DNA of 64,000 bases from Coneutiohabitans thermophilus (GCA_034505235.1 JAPDQY010000001.1:52760-116759); one strand, 5' to 3'. Shown: positions 54,690-63,552, counted from the stretch's first letter. Notes: generated by a model from the letters alone, not told the origin. Made by a program: numbers and translations.

Positions 54690-55109
54690 ATGGAACTGAA
54701 AACAGAAGAGCTGACCTTCCGGTTGCGCTTGGAATTGATGGTATGCCTGTTCAACGGCCAATCGCTGCGGCCTCTGTTGGACAAGCTGACCACCGCACAA
54801 CTGGTGCAGGCGCACAATTTTCTGTGGAACAAGCTGGTGGAGTTTCATTTCAAGACGCAAAAGGGCGAGTTTCATCGCGAAGCAGTCACGCGCAAAATGC
54901 TCCCCTCCGCCAAATATCAAAAGCTGCAAAACTGTGACCTGCGTCTGGATTACTGCAAGGGCGTCGAGTGCGTGTGGTCCAACCCGGCGTGTGCGGGCAA
55001 CAAGATCAAGAACAACATGGAAGTCATGGCCGAGCATATGCGGGGCTATTTGCGCATGCGTCCGGTGACGGCCACTCCCGCCGTGGCGCATCAATACGCC
55101 GTCATTTGA
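54690..55109 (+). CDS. Protein of unknown function with a C-terminal cysteine group
   Basis: A 139-residue soluble protein. The N-terminal 90 residues are helical and polar (ELTFRLRLELMVCLFNGQ, AQLVQAHNFLWNKLVEF). A cysteine group follows: NCDLRLDYCKGVECVW and NPACAGNK give four Cys within 30 residues, a possible metal or disulfide site. No family recognised. ATG at 54690 is used, with AGGAG about ten bases upstream; an ATG at 54636 is a weaker choice. It lies 66 bases before rny on the same strand and may be expressed with it. Confidence 0.65.
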   Translation: MELKTEELTFRLRLELMVCLFNGQSLRPLLDKLTTAQLVQAHNFLWNKLVEFHFKTQKGEFHREAVTRKMLPSAKYQKLQNCDLRLDYCKGVECVWSNPACAGNKIKNNMEVMAEHMRGYLRMRPVTATPAVAHQYAVI

Positions 55110-55175
55110 GACGGGCGGAGAGGCCAGGGAGCGGAATCGCCCGCGGATTCCTTTCGCGATAAAGCGAGGCAGATC

Positions 55176-56726
55176 ATGGGATCATTTGGAATATATGGTG
55201 CGGTCGCGCTGACGGCCTTTGTGCTGGCCTGGTTTCTGGCCAAATTCGTCATCCATCGCCGGCTTGCCCGGGCGCGGGCAACGGCAGCCGATCTTCTGGC
55301 GCAGGCCGAGAAGGAAGCGGAACGCAAGAAACAGCAAATCCTGGTGCAGGCCAAACAGGAGTGGTATCGCGAGCGCGAAGAGCAGGAACAAAAACTCAAA
55401 CAGCGCCAGCGCAAGGTGGAGCAAAACGAAGAGCGCCTGGAGGAGCGCGAAAGAAAGCTCAACCGCCGCGATGAGGCACTGCGGCAGCGCGAGAGCGCCT
55501 TGCAGCAGCGCGAGAGCGAACTGGAGAACCACCGTCTCTCGCTCAAAGCCAAGGATGCCGAGCTGGAAAAGCTGATTGCCACCCAAACCCTCGAGCTTTC
55601 CAAAATCACCCAGCTTTCCCTGGAGGAGGCGAAACAGCGGTTGATGGAGAATCTGCGGCAGGAATTCAATCGCGAGGCGGCGGAGCTTTACAAAAGCATT
55701 GTTGATGAGGCCAAGGCCAACGCCACGCGTGAAGCCAAACGCATCCTCACCATGACCATCGAGCGCATTGCCTCCGAACATGCTTCCGAGACCTCGGTGT
55801 CGGTGGTGCCCATCCCTTCGGAAGAAGTCAAAGGCCGCATCATTGGCCGTGACGGCCGCAACATCAAAGCTTTCGAGCAGGCCACCGGCGTGAAGGTGGT
55901 GGTGGATGACACGCCCGAGGCGGTGGTGCTCTCCGCCTTTGATCCGGTCAAACGCGAAGTCGCGCGGCTGGCGCTGGAGCGGCTGATCAGCAACGGCAAG
56001 ATTCATCCCCAGCGGGTGGAGGACGTGGTGGCGGCGTGCGAGGAGGAGGTCGAAAAAATCATTTGGCGCGCCGGCAACGAAGCCGTGGCCGCGGTGGGCA
56101 TCGGCAAAATTCACCCTGATCTCATTCGTGTGCTCGGCCGGCTGCATTTTCGCACCAGCTACGGGCAAAACGTGCTGGAGCACTCCAAGGAGGTGGCCTT
56201 CATCTGCGGCGCGCTGGCCGCCGAGTTGCGGCTGGATGTGCGCATGGCCAAACGCGCCGGCCTGCTGCATGACATCGGCAAGGCCGTCAGCCAAAACCAG
56301 GAGGGCACCCACACCCAGCTCGGCATGGAGATCGGCCGAAAGTACAACGAAGATCCCATCGTCATCAATGCCATCGGCTCCCACCATGAAGACATTCCCG
56401 CGGATAATTTGATCTCGCTGCTGGTGAGCGCGGCCGACGCCATCTCTGGCTCGCGGCCGGGGGCGCGCCGCGACACCCTGGACGGCTATGTCAAACGCAT
56501 CGACAAGCTCGAGAAGCTGGCGGACAGCTTTGATGCCGTGGCGAAAGCCTATGCCATCTCCGCGGGCCGCGAAATCCGCGTGATGGTGCAGCCCGAAAAA
56601 ATCAGCGATGCCGAAGCCGATCTGCTGGCCTCTGACATCGCCAAGAAGATTCACCAGGCGCTGGAATATCCCGGCCAAATCAAGGTCACCGTCATTCGCG
56701 AAACCAAGGCGACCGCCTATGCCTGA
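55176..56726 (+). CDS. rny: Ribonuclease Y
   Basis: A 516-residue membrane-anchored endoribonuclease that starts mRNA decay. The N-terminal helix (GAVALTAFVLAWFLAKFV) anchors it. Residues 30-200 form a long coiled coil (RERKLNRRDEALRQRES). A KH domain has GRIIGRDGRNIKAFEQ, and the HD domain has VLEHSKEVAFICG and AGLLHDIGKAV with the metal-binding HD pair. The protein ends in VTVIRETKATAYA, as in other RNase Y proteins. ATG at 55176 has GAGG six bases upstream. Full length. Confidence 0.96.
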   Translation: MGSFGIYGAVALTAFVLAWFLAKFVIHRRLARARATAADLLAQAEKEAERKKQQILVQAKQEWYREREEQEQKLKQRQRKVEQNEERLEERERKLNRRDEALRQRESALQQRESELENHRLSLKAKDAELEKLIATQTLELSKITQLSLEEAKQRLMENLRQEFNREAAELYKSIVDEAKANATREAKRILTMTIERIASEHASETSVSVVPIPSEEVKGRIIGRDGRNIKAFEQATGVKVVVDDTPEAVVLSAFDPVKREVARLALERLISNGKIHPQRVEDVVAACEEEVEKIIWRAGNEAVAAVGIGKIHPDLIRVLGRLHFRTSYGQNVLEHSKEVAFICGALAAELRLDVRMAKRAGLLHDIGKAVSQNQEGTHTQLGMEIGRKYNEDPIVINAIGSHHEDIPADNLISLLVSAADAISGSRPGARRDTLDGYVKRIDKLEKLADSFDAVAKAYAISAGREIRVMVQPEKISDAEADLLASDIAKKIHQALEYPGQIKVTVIRETKATAYA

Positions 56727-56755
56727 GGTTCTCAGCCTTGCGCCACAGGTTTCGC

Positions 56756-56770
56756 AATATTGAGAATATT
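56756..56770. repeat. AT-rich dyad between rny and ccmE
   Basis: AATATT-gag-AATATT is a perfect 15-base dyad, 30 bases past the rny stop. It has the look of an operator for the ccmE transcript; it could also be a weak terminator element. Confidence 0.3.
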
Positions 56771-56923
56771 CTGCCACTGCCGGCGCCCAGCCAGCAAGCA
56801 GGCAGGGCTTGAACGCAATGGTTTTTACCGACAAGACCGGCCAGGCAGGGGTGGCATGGAAATTGTCTCTCCCGCATGCAACCAAACCCATCACACCCAA
56901 ACTTTGTCAAAGTGAGAAGATTT

Positions 56924-57304
56924 ATGGAACGTCGCCGTGTTCGCATCTTCGCTGCCTTTGGTGCGGTGATTGCCATCATCGCATGGATGATCGCCAGCGG
57001 CTTTAAGGATACCATGGTGTATTACAAGACCGTGCCCGAACTCAAAGCCATTGGCCAGGAGGCGGACGGCCGCGGCTTTCGCGTCAGCGGGCACGTGGTG
57101 CCCGGCTCAGTGGTGAAAGCCGAGGATGGTCTGTCCATCAGCTTTGTGATCGAGGAACAAGGCCAGCAACTGCCGGTGTCGTATCACGGCATCGTGCCGG
57201 ACACGTTCAAGGAAGACATCGACGTCCTGCTGGAAGGCAAATATGCCAACGGCCGGTTTGCGGCCAGCCAAATCTTCACCAAGTGCGCCAGCAAATATGA
57301 AAGT
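56924..57304 (+). CDS. ccmE: Cytochrome c maturation heme chaperone CcmE, CxxxY type (3' end in gap)
   Basis: CcmE holds heme covalently in the periplasm and passes it to CcmF. An N-terminal anchor (IFAAFGAVIAIIAWMIASG) is followed by the OB-fold domain with FRVSGHVVPGSVVK and DVLLEGKYANG. The heme-attachment region reads TKCASKYE (C121, Y125 from the chosen ATG), so this is the CxxxY variant instead of the usual HxxxY. The coding sequence runs into the N-gap, so the end is unknown. ATG at 56924 has a GAGAAG-like site; an ATG 16 codons upstream (56876) is possible. ccmF follows, confirming the context. Confidence 0.88.
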
Positions 57305-57314
57305 NNNNNNNNNN
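57305..57314. other. Assembly gap (ten Ns)
   Basis: Ten undetermined bases inside the 3' end of ccmE. The true length of the missing sequence is not known, so the spacing between ccmE and ccmF and the CcmE C-terminus cannot be read. Confidence 0.99.
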
Positions 57315-57385
57315 GGGGAGGCGGCGCCGCCTTCGACCTGAGCAGTCCGCCCGCAAGCTGGCGAGTGATTGTTGTTCATCTCATG

Positions 57386-57405
57386 GCCCCGTCAAGGGGC
57401 TTTTT
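57386..57405 (+). terminator. Terminator-like hairpin between ccmE and ccmF
   Basis: GCCCC-gtcaa-GGGGC followed by five T residues, 67 bases before the ccmF start. It would separate ccmE from ccmF or attenuate readthrough. The stem is only five base pairs, and its position inside an expected operon makes attenuation possible. Confidence 0.5.
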
Positions 57406-57471
57406 GCCACCCGGCCGCCGGGGTGCGACCTGCAAGAAATGCGGTAAAACCTGAACTCGGGACAACACGTC

Positions 57472-59472
57472 ATGACTCAATTGGGAAGCATCTTCATCTG
57501 GCTGTCGCTCGGCTGTGCCGTATATGCCATCCTCGCCTCCGTGCTGGGCGCACGGCGCAAGGACGCGCAATTGCTTGCCAGCAGCGAGAACGCTGCCTTT
57601 GGCGTCACCATTTTTCTCACGCTGGCTGCACTGGCTTTGTGGCAGGCGATCTTCGCCGACAACTTCCGCGTCGAATACGTGGCGAGCTACAGCAATCGCG
57701 CGTTGCCGGCTTATTACAAATTCACCGCGCTGTGGGCAGGCATGAAAGGCTCGCTGCTGTTTTGGGCGTGGCTGCTCTCCCTGTTCAGCACGGTGTGCAT
57801 TCTGCTTTATCGCCGCAAGCAGATCACTCTAATGCCGTATGTCACGGCGATCAACACAGCGGTAGCGCTGTTCTTCATCTGCCTGATCACCTTCGTCACG
57901 CCGCCGTTTGAAATGCTGAATTTCATGCCGGCGGACGGCCGCGGCTTGAACCCCCTGCTGCAGCATCCCGCCATGGCGATTCACCCGCCGGTGCTTTATC
58001 TCGGCTATGTGGGCTTCACCATTCCCTACGCTTTCGCCCTGGCCGCCCTGATCACCGGCCAACTCGGCAATGAATGGCTTAAAATCACGCGGCGGTGGAC
58101 CATCATCCCGTGGTTCTTCCTGGGGGTGGGCATGATGCTGGGCGGCAAGTGGGCCTATATGGAACTCGGCTGGGGCGGCTACTGGGCCTGGGATCCAGTC
58201 GAAAACGCCGCGCTGATGCCCTGGCTCACCGGCACCGCCTTCCTGCATTCCGTCATTATTCAGGAAAAGAAAAACATGCTGCGCGTGTGGAACATGGTGT
58301 TGATCATTCTCACCTTCACCTTGTGCATCTTCGGCACCTTCCTCACCCGCAGCGGCGTGATTTCCTCAGTGCACAGCTTCACCACCTCCAGCCTGGGTCC
58401 GCTGTTTCTCGCCTTTGTCGGCCTGATTGCGATTGCCTCCTCCTGGCTGCTGATTCTGCGCTCGCATCTTTTGCGCAGCCCGGTGCGAATGGAGGCGGTC
58501 ATCTCGCGCGAATCCACCTTCCTGTTGAACAACGTGGTGTTTGTGGGCGCCTGCTTCGCGGTGTTTTGGGGTACGGTCTTTCCGGTGGTGTCGGAGGCCG
58601 TGCGCGGCGTCAAGATCACCGTCGGTGCCCCCTGGTTCAACGCGGTGCTGGTGCCGATCTCCCTGCTGCTGTTGCTGCTCACCGGCGTCGGGCCGCTGGT
58701 GGCCTGGCGCAAGAGCTCGCTGGCGCAACTGCGCAGGATGTTCGCGATCCCCGTGCTGGGCGCATTGCTTGCGCTGGCGGTCTTTCTGGCATTCGGCATC
58801 CGCCACCTCTACGCACTCATCTCGTTCACCCTGAGCGTGTTCGTGACGCTCACCATCGTGCTGGAATTCCACCGCGGCGCGCTGGCGCGCGGCCACAGCA
58901 GCGGCGAACCCTATCCCCTCGCGCTCTGGCGCCTGCTGATGCGCAACAAGCGGCGCTACGGCGGCTACATCGTCCATTTCGGCATGGTGCTGTTGTTCGT
59001 CGGGGTGACCGGCATGGCGTTCACCCAGGAGATCGAAGGCCAGGTCAAACCCGGCGAATCCCTCAAGCTGCGCAATTACGAGCTGGTGTACCAAACCACC
59101 GAGCAGTTCAGCGACCCCAACAAAGTCATGATCCAGGCCACCATGACAGTCAAGCGCGACGGCAAGGTGGTGGATACGATTTATCCGCAAAAACACTTTT
59201 ATATCGTACAAGAACAGCCAACCACCGAGGTGGCGTTGTTTTCGAATTTGCGCGAAGACCTGTACGTTGTTCTCGGCGCCCATCAACCCGAAACCAATGC
59301 CGCAACCTTTCACGTCTACCTCAATCCCCTGGTCACCTGGGTGTGGATTGGCGGGCTGGTCTTGACGCTGGGCACCCTGATTACCCTGCTGCCCGAGCCG
59401 CGTGAGGGTCGGCGCCAGCCAGCCGCCCAACCGGCGGCGCGAGCCGGCAAGCACGCGCCTGCCACGGTTTGA
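57472..59472 (+). CDS. ccmF: Cytochrome c heme lyase CcmF
   Basis: A 666-residue polytopic membrane protein that attaches heme from CcmE to apocytochromes c. The WWD domain is clear (GWGGYWAWDPVENAALMPW near residue 235), preceded by the conserved histidine region in LLQHPAMAIHPPVLY. A later conserved stretch is FLTRSGVISSVHSF. The C-terminal periplasmic domain begins near the last helices, and the tail is Pro/Arg-rich. With a C-type CcmE this resembles the variant system I found in Desulfovibrio and archaea. Other ccm genes are not in the window. Confidence 0.95.
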   Translation: MTQLGSIFIWLSLGCAVYAILASVLGARRKDAQLLASSENAAFGVTIFLTLAALALWQAIFADNFRVEYVASYSNRALPAYYKFTALWAGMKGSLLFWAWLLSLFSTVCILLYRRKQITLMPYVTAINTAVALFFICLITFVTPPFEMLNFMPADGRGLNPLLQHPAMAIHPPVLYLGYVGFTIPYAFALAALITGQLGNEWLKITRRWTIIPWFFLGVGMMLGGKWAYMELGWGGYWAWDPVENAALMPWLTGTAFLHSVIIQEKKNMLRVWNMVLIILTFTLCIFGTFLTRSGVISSVHSFTTSSLGPLFLAFVGLIAIASSWLLILRSHLLRSPVRMEAVISRESTFLLNNVVFVGACFAVFWGTVFPVVSEAVRGVKITVGAPWFNAVLVPISLLLLLLTGVGPLVAWRKSSLAQLRRMFAIPVLGALLALAVFLAFGIRHLYALISFTLSVFVTLTIVLEFHRGALARGHSSGEPYPLALWRLLMRNKRRYGGYIVHFGMVLLFVGVTGMAFTQEIEGQVKPGESLKLRNYELVYQTTEQFSDPNKVMIQATMTVKRDGKVVDTIYPQKHFYIVQEQPTTEVALFSNLREDLYVVLGAHQPETNAATFHVYLNPLVTWVWIGGLVLTLGTLITLLPEPREGRRQPAAQPAARAGKHAPATV

Positions 59473-59491
59473 GCGAAGAGGAGATTCCGGC

Positions 59492-60520
59492 ATGAAAATC
59501 ACCCGTGACTTTCTGCACGCACTACCGAAAACCGACCTGCATTGCCATCTCGACGGCTCGATCCGGGTGAATACCGCCATGGAGCTCGCCCGCGCCAACG
59601 GCATTGCCCTGCCGGACAACGCCGAGGCGGCTTATGATCTCCTCTCGGTCAAAGGCCAGGTGGAAAATCTCAGTGAGTATATCGACAAGTTCGACCTCAC
59701 CCTCAAGCTGATGCAGGATGAGGAGGCGCTGCGCCGCATTGCCTATGAGCTGGCTGCCGATGCCGCCGCCGAAAACGTGCGCTACATCGAAGTCCGCTTC
59801 TCGCCGATCCTGCATCAGCAAAAGGGGCTGTCACTCGAACAGGTGATGGATGCGGTGCTTGCCGGACTGAGCGAGGCCGAAAAGCGCTTCCCCATCCGCA
59901 CCGCGGTGATCATCTGCGCGATTCGCAGCATGTCGCCGGCGGCCACGCTGCGGCTGGCGGAGTTGACCTTGCAATACAAACGCCGCGGGGTGGTGGCCTT
60001 CGACCTCGCCGGCCGCGAGTTCGGCAATCCCGCCAAGGATCACGCCAAGGCCTTCTACTTCATCCGCAAACATTGCATCAACTGCACCGTGCACGCCGGC
60101 GAAGCCTACGGCCCCGACAGCATCTACCAGGCCATTCATGCCTGCGGCGCCCACCGCATCGGCCACGGCACCCGCCTGATCGAAGATGAAGATCTGCTCA
60201 ACTACGTCTGCGATCACCGCATTCCGCTGGAAGTCTGCCTGACCAGCAACGTGCAAACCAAAACAGTGCTGCGCATCGAACATCACCCCTTCAAAAAGTT
60301 TCTCGACCGCCAACTGCGCGTCACGCTCAACACCGACAACCGTCTCATCTCCCGCACCACCATGACCGACGAGCTGTGGCTCGCCGTGCAGACCTGGGAT
60401 CTGAATTATGAGCAGGTGAAAAAAATCGTGCTCAATGGGTTCAAAAGCCTGTTCATCCCCTTCGCCGAAAAAACGAAAATCTACCACGAGGCCAAAGCCC
60501 TGCTGGCGCAGTACGATTGA
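59492..60520 (+). CDS. add: Adenosine deaminase
   Basis: A 342-residue zinc hydrolase that converts adenosine to inosine in purine salvage. Metal and active-site residues: TDLHCHLDGS with the two His, Glu in VHAGEAYGP, His in HRIGHGTRL and Asp in VTLNTDNRLIS. The TDN after LN replaces the TDD of E. coli, as in a known branch of bacterial enzymes. ATG at 59492 has GAGGAG upstream and is 19 bases after the ccmF stop; the longer frame from 59402 overlaps ccmF. It may be co-transcribed with ccmF. Confidence 0.94.
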   Translation: MKITRDFLHALPKTDLHCHLDGSIRVNTAMELARANGIALPDNAEAAYDLLSVKGQVENLSEYIDKFDLTLKLMQDEEALRRIAYELAADAAAENVRYIEVRFSPILHQQKGLSLEQVMDAVLAGLSEAEKRFPIRTAVIICAIRSMSPAATLRLAELTLQYKRRGVVAFDLAGREFGNPAKDHAKAFYFIRKHCINCTVHAGEAYGPDSIYQAIHACGAHRIGHGTRLIEDEDLLNYVCDHRIPLEVCLTSNVQTKTVLRIEHHPFKKFLDRQLRVTLNTDNRLISRTTMTDELWLAVQTWDLNYEQVKKIVLNGFKSLFIPFAEKTKIYHEAKALLAQYD

Positions 60521-60589
60521 ACCATTTTCCTGCCGGCGCCGCGGGGCCGTGCTCCGGCATGCATCCCACAACTTTGCCGTGAGGCCGGA

Positions 60590-61309
60590 GTGCAACCTGC
60601 CACCTCCAAAGCCATTCTGTTGATTGCCGACATCAGTGGTTTTACCCGCTTCATGCGGCTGCATCGCATGGCCATCAGCCATGCCAAACAAATCGTGGTG
60701 CGGCTGCTGCAGTCGATCATTTCTGCCTCCACGCCGCCTCTTACCCTGGCCGAACTGGAGGGCGATGCCGCTTTCTTCTATGCGCTCTCCGCCGGTGAGA
60801 AAGACCTGCCGCAGACGCTCGCCGCGGTCAAAACACAAATACCGCAATTCTTTCGTTCGTTTTATCAGGCGCTCTACCAAACCCGCGACCTGCGGCTGTG
60901 CGTGTGTGAGGCGTGCATGCGCGTCGAGGAGTTGCGGCTGAAAATCGTCATGCACGCCGGCGACATCGCAATCGCGCGCATTGAAAAGTTCGAGAAACTG
61001 TTCGGCCTGGACGTCATCCTGGTGCACCGCCTGCTCAAAAACCCGCTGCCGGCGCGCGAGTACATTCTCATGACCCGGGAGGTTTACCGCCAGCTCGATG
61101 GCTTCCACGAGCTGCAGCCGGAAAAATGCCGGGTCGACTGCGAAGGCATCGGCCGGGTGGAGACGCTGGTGTTCTATCCGCCGCCGGAGTTGACCGGCCT
61201 GCCCTCCACCCCAGTTGCGGCAACACCCCCCTCCCTGTGGCACAAACTCCGCTGGATTGCGCAACTCGATTGGGGCTTCCTGCGCAGCCTGCTGCCCGGC
61301 AGACAATAA
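60590..61309 (+). CDS. DUF2652 protein, class III nucleotidyl-cyclase-like fold
   Basis: A 239-residue protein of the DUF2652 family. The opening LLIADISGFTRFM is the beta-1/Asp motif of class III cyclases, and LAELEGDAAFFYAL holds the second metal Asp position; a VMHAGDIAIARIEKF stretch follows. The usual substrate-selecting residues are not clear, so catalysis is unproven. GTG at 60590 has GAGG five bases upstream. It lies 69 bases after add on the same strand and ends against a terminator shared with the convergent ligase gene. Confidence 0.8.
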   Translation: MQPATSKAILLIADISGFTRFMRLHRMAISHAKQIVVRLLQSIISASTPPLTLAELEGDAAFFYALSAGEKDLPQTLAAVKTQIPQFFRSFYQALYQTRDLRLCVCEACMRVEELRLKIVMHAGDIAIARIEKFEKLFGLDVILVHRLLKNPLPAREYILMTREVYRQLDGFHELQPEKCRVDCEGIGRVETLVFYPPPELTGLPSTPVAATPPSLWHKLRWIAQLDWGFLRSLLPGRQ

Positions 61310-61334
61310 AAAACCCCGCTCATTGAGACGGGGG
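61308..61334 (-). terminator. Terminator after the YbdK-like gene (between convergent genes)
   Basis: On the minus strand CCCCG and CGGGG (61333-61329 and 61318-61314) form a stem, with CTCA/TGAG extending it inside, followed by six T residues (61313-61308). It ends the ATP-grasp/ligase transcript and reaches into the stop codon of the opposite gene. Confidence 0.75.
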
Positions 61335-61384
61335 CTGTGCCAGAGACAGGGTTGGCGGGCCATGCCCGCCTGTGACTCATATGC

Positions 61385-62500
61385 TCATCCTGCCGGATCG
61401 ATTCCCGCCATCGTTTCGCGGATCAAAAAATCCATCACCGCAGTGAGGTCGTGATTGCTTTCCTCGTACACCTGAAGCTGGCGGTCGGCGCTGGTTCCGG
61501 TCTCCAGGATACGGTAAAGATAATTGATTTCCTGCCGGCTGTCGAGCTCATCGACTGCTTCATCGACGAAGCGAATGTATTCATAAAGCAGGTCGCGGAA
61601 CGGCACTTCGGCCTGCTTGCCGAAATCAATCAATTTGCCGGAGATGCCGTAGCGCGCCGCCCGCCATTTGTTTTCTTCGATCAGGGTTGGCCGGTAAATG
61701 CGGAAGCTCATGTTGCTCTTGTGCAGCATCCAAAGCTTGGCGACGGTGGCCTGGATCAGGGCGGCGATGGCGATGGTGGTGTCAATGTTGGTGGGGAGGT
61801 CGCAGATGCGGATTTCCAGGGTGTTGAAAAAGGCATGCGGCCGGATGTCCCACCAGATTTTCTTGCCGTTGTCGATGCAGTTGGTCTTCACCAGGGTTTG
61901 CACAAAATGCTCAAAATCGGCCCAGGAGGTGAAATAATCCGGGATGCCGGTGCGGGGAAAACGGCGAAAGATGACAGCGCGCGTCGATTTCAAGCCGGTG
62001 CGCCGGCCGAGCCAAAAGGGCGAACTGGTGGAAAGCGCCAGAATGTGGGGCAGGAAGTAGCGCATTTGGTTGCAGAGCGCAATGGCGGTCTCGCGATCTT
62101 CGATGCCGACGTGCACGTGCAGGCCGAAGATGAGATTGGCACGCGCGACATCGCCCATCTCGTCGATGATCATCTTGTAGCGTTCGTGCTCGGTGATTTC
62201 CTGCGTGCGCCAGTCGGAAAAAGGATGGGTGCCTGCAGCCACGATGCACAGCCCGTTCTTGGCAGCAATCTGGGCGATGCCGCGCCGCAGGGCGGCGACG
62301 CTCGCGCGCGCCTCGCGAATGTTGCGGCAGATGCCGGTGCCCACTTCGACCACCGACTGATGCAGCTCCGGCTTGATGTTTTCCTGCAGCAACATCTTGC
62401 CGTCCGCCAGCATTTGCGAAAGATGGGAACGCAACTCGCGGGTGCGCGGATCGACAATCTGGAATTCCTCCTCGATGCCAAGAGTGAATAGCTCTTTCAC
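61385..62500 (-). CDS. YbdK-family carboxylate-amine ligase (GCS2-like)
   Basis: A 371-residue member of the glutamate-cysteine ligase GCS2 family. It shows the family's opening LGIEEEFQIVDP with the metal Glu residues, SVVEVGTGICRN, GTHPFSDW, and GLHVHVGIEDRE with conserved His. The C-terminal half has RICDLPTNIDTTIAIAALIQ and IDFGKQAEVPFRDL. Members join an amine to the gamma-carboxyl of glutamate or a similar acid using ATP; the natural substrate is unknown for YbdK. GTG at 62500 has AAGGAG seven bases upstream. It follows the ATP-grasp gene by 65 bases and likely shares its transcript. Confidence 0.92.
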   Translation of the reverse strand: MKELFTLGIEEEFQIVDPRTRELRSHLSQMLADGKMLLQENIKPELHQSVVEVGTGICRNIREARASVAALRRGIAQIAAKNGLCIVAAGTHPFSDWRTQEITEHERYKMIIDEMGDVARANLIFGLHVHVGIEDRETAIALCNQMRYFLPHILALSTSSPFWLGRRTGLKSTRAVIFRRFPRTGIPDYFTSWADFEHFVQTLVKTNCIDNGKKIWWDIRPHAFFNTLEIRICDLPTNIDTTIAIAALIQATVAKLWMLHKSNMSFRIYRPTLIEENKWRAARYGISGKLIDFGKQAEVPFRDLLYEYIRFVDEAVDELDSRQEINYLYRILETGTSADRQLQVYEESNHDLTAVMDFLIRETMAGIDPAG

Positions 62501-62565
62501 AATCAGGCTCCTTCCTCAATTCGGCACGACAGCACAGCCGGCACTTCCGTCGCGACCCGCCGACC

Positions 62566-63552
62566 TCAGCGACGCGGTGCGGCAGCAGGCGGGGGCTCCA
62601 CCGGGACGTGACCTGCACTGCCAATGAAATTCGACCACAGGTATTCGGTTGGCGGGGTCAGCGGCAATTGCGCCCGTTCCAGCGCAAGGTCCGACATCTT
62701 GTCAACCACCCATTCAAAGTTGGCCGGGGTGACCGATTTGTAGTCACAATCGGGGGCGGGGTTGCCGAAATCAATCGCGTAAGGAATGCCGTCGCGCACA
62801 GCAAACTCGCAGGTGTTGAGGTCATACCCCAGTGCCCGATTGAGCCGCAGGCAGTAGGTGGTGATGGCCTCCTCCAGGGCCGGTGCGGGAGGCGGCGCGT
62901 TCTGAATGTACTGTTCAAAGAACGGCTTGCCGGGATCGTAACGCATGATGCGCACATGCCTGCGACCAACGGTGTAGCAGCGATAGTACTCGGTGAACTC
63001 AATCGCCTCCTGCAAGACCATGCAAAGGATGCCGGTTTGATTGTAGCAGTTGAAGAACTCTTCGGGGTTGTGGACTTTATAGACGTGTTTCCAGCCGCCG
63101 CCGCTGTGCGGTTTCAAAAAAGCCGGCCAGCCGATGTATTCGAACACCGGCTCCCAGTTGATCGGATAAACCATGTTGCGCATCGATTGCGAAGAAGTGT
63201 AGGGGGGATGGGCGTTGTGCGGCAGCAGCACCGTCTTGGGGACGGGCACACCCAGCCGGCTGGCAATCGCATAATTGAAGAATTTGTCATCGGCACTCCA
63301 CCAGAACGGGTTGTTGATCACATGGGTGCCGGAGAGCATGGCGTTTTTGAGATAAGTGCGGTAGAAGGGGATTTCGTGGGAAATGCGGTCGATGATGACA
63401 TGATAACCGCTTGGCTCGGCCATGCGGATGGTTTCGAGCTTGATGAATTCCGCGGTGGCGGGGAGCTTGCGTTCTGCACTTTTTTCATTGATGCGCGCGA
63501 TCAGCGCTTCGGGAAAGGAGTTTTCTTCACCGCGCAGGACACCAATTTTCAT
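62566..63552 (-). CDS. ATP-grasp-like ligase
   Basis: A 328-residue protein with the ATP-grasp layout. The central domain begins near INNPFWWSADDKFFNYAIAS, followed by LGVPVPKTVLLP, the Lys/Gly-rich FLKPHSGGGWKHVYKV, and the final metal-binding acid in YAIDFGNPAPDCD. The N-terminal domain (IGVLRGEENSFPEALIARI) resembles a pre-ATP-grasp domain. ATG at 63552 has GAGGAGG five bases upstream. Next to a GCS2-type ligase, it suggests a pathway that makes a small peptide or amide, but no substrate is indicated. Confidence 0.85.
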   Translation of the reverse strand: MKIGVLRGEENSFPEALIARINEKSAERKLPATAEFIKLETIRMAEPSGYHVIIDRISHEIPFYRTYLKNAMLSGTHVINNPFWWSADDKFFNYAIASRLGVPVPKTVLLPHNAHPPYTSSQSMRNMVYPINWEPVFEYIGWPAFLKPHSGGGWKHVYKVHNPEEFFNCYNQTGILCMVLQEAIEFTEYYRCYTVGRRHVRIMRYDPGKPFFEQYIQNAPPPAPALEEAITTYCLRLNRALGYDLNTCEFAVRDGIPYAIDFGNPAPDCDYKSVTPANFEWVVDKMSDLALERAQLPLTPPTEYLWSNFIGSAGHVPVEPPPAAAPRR

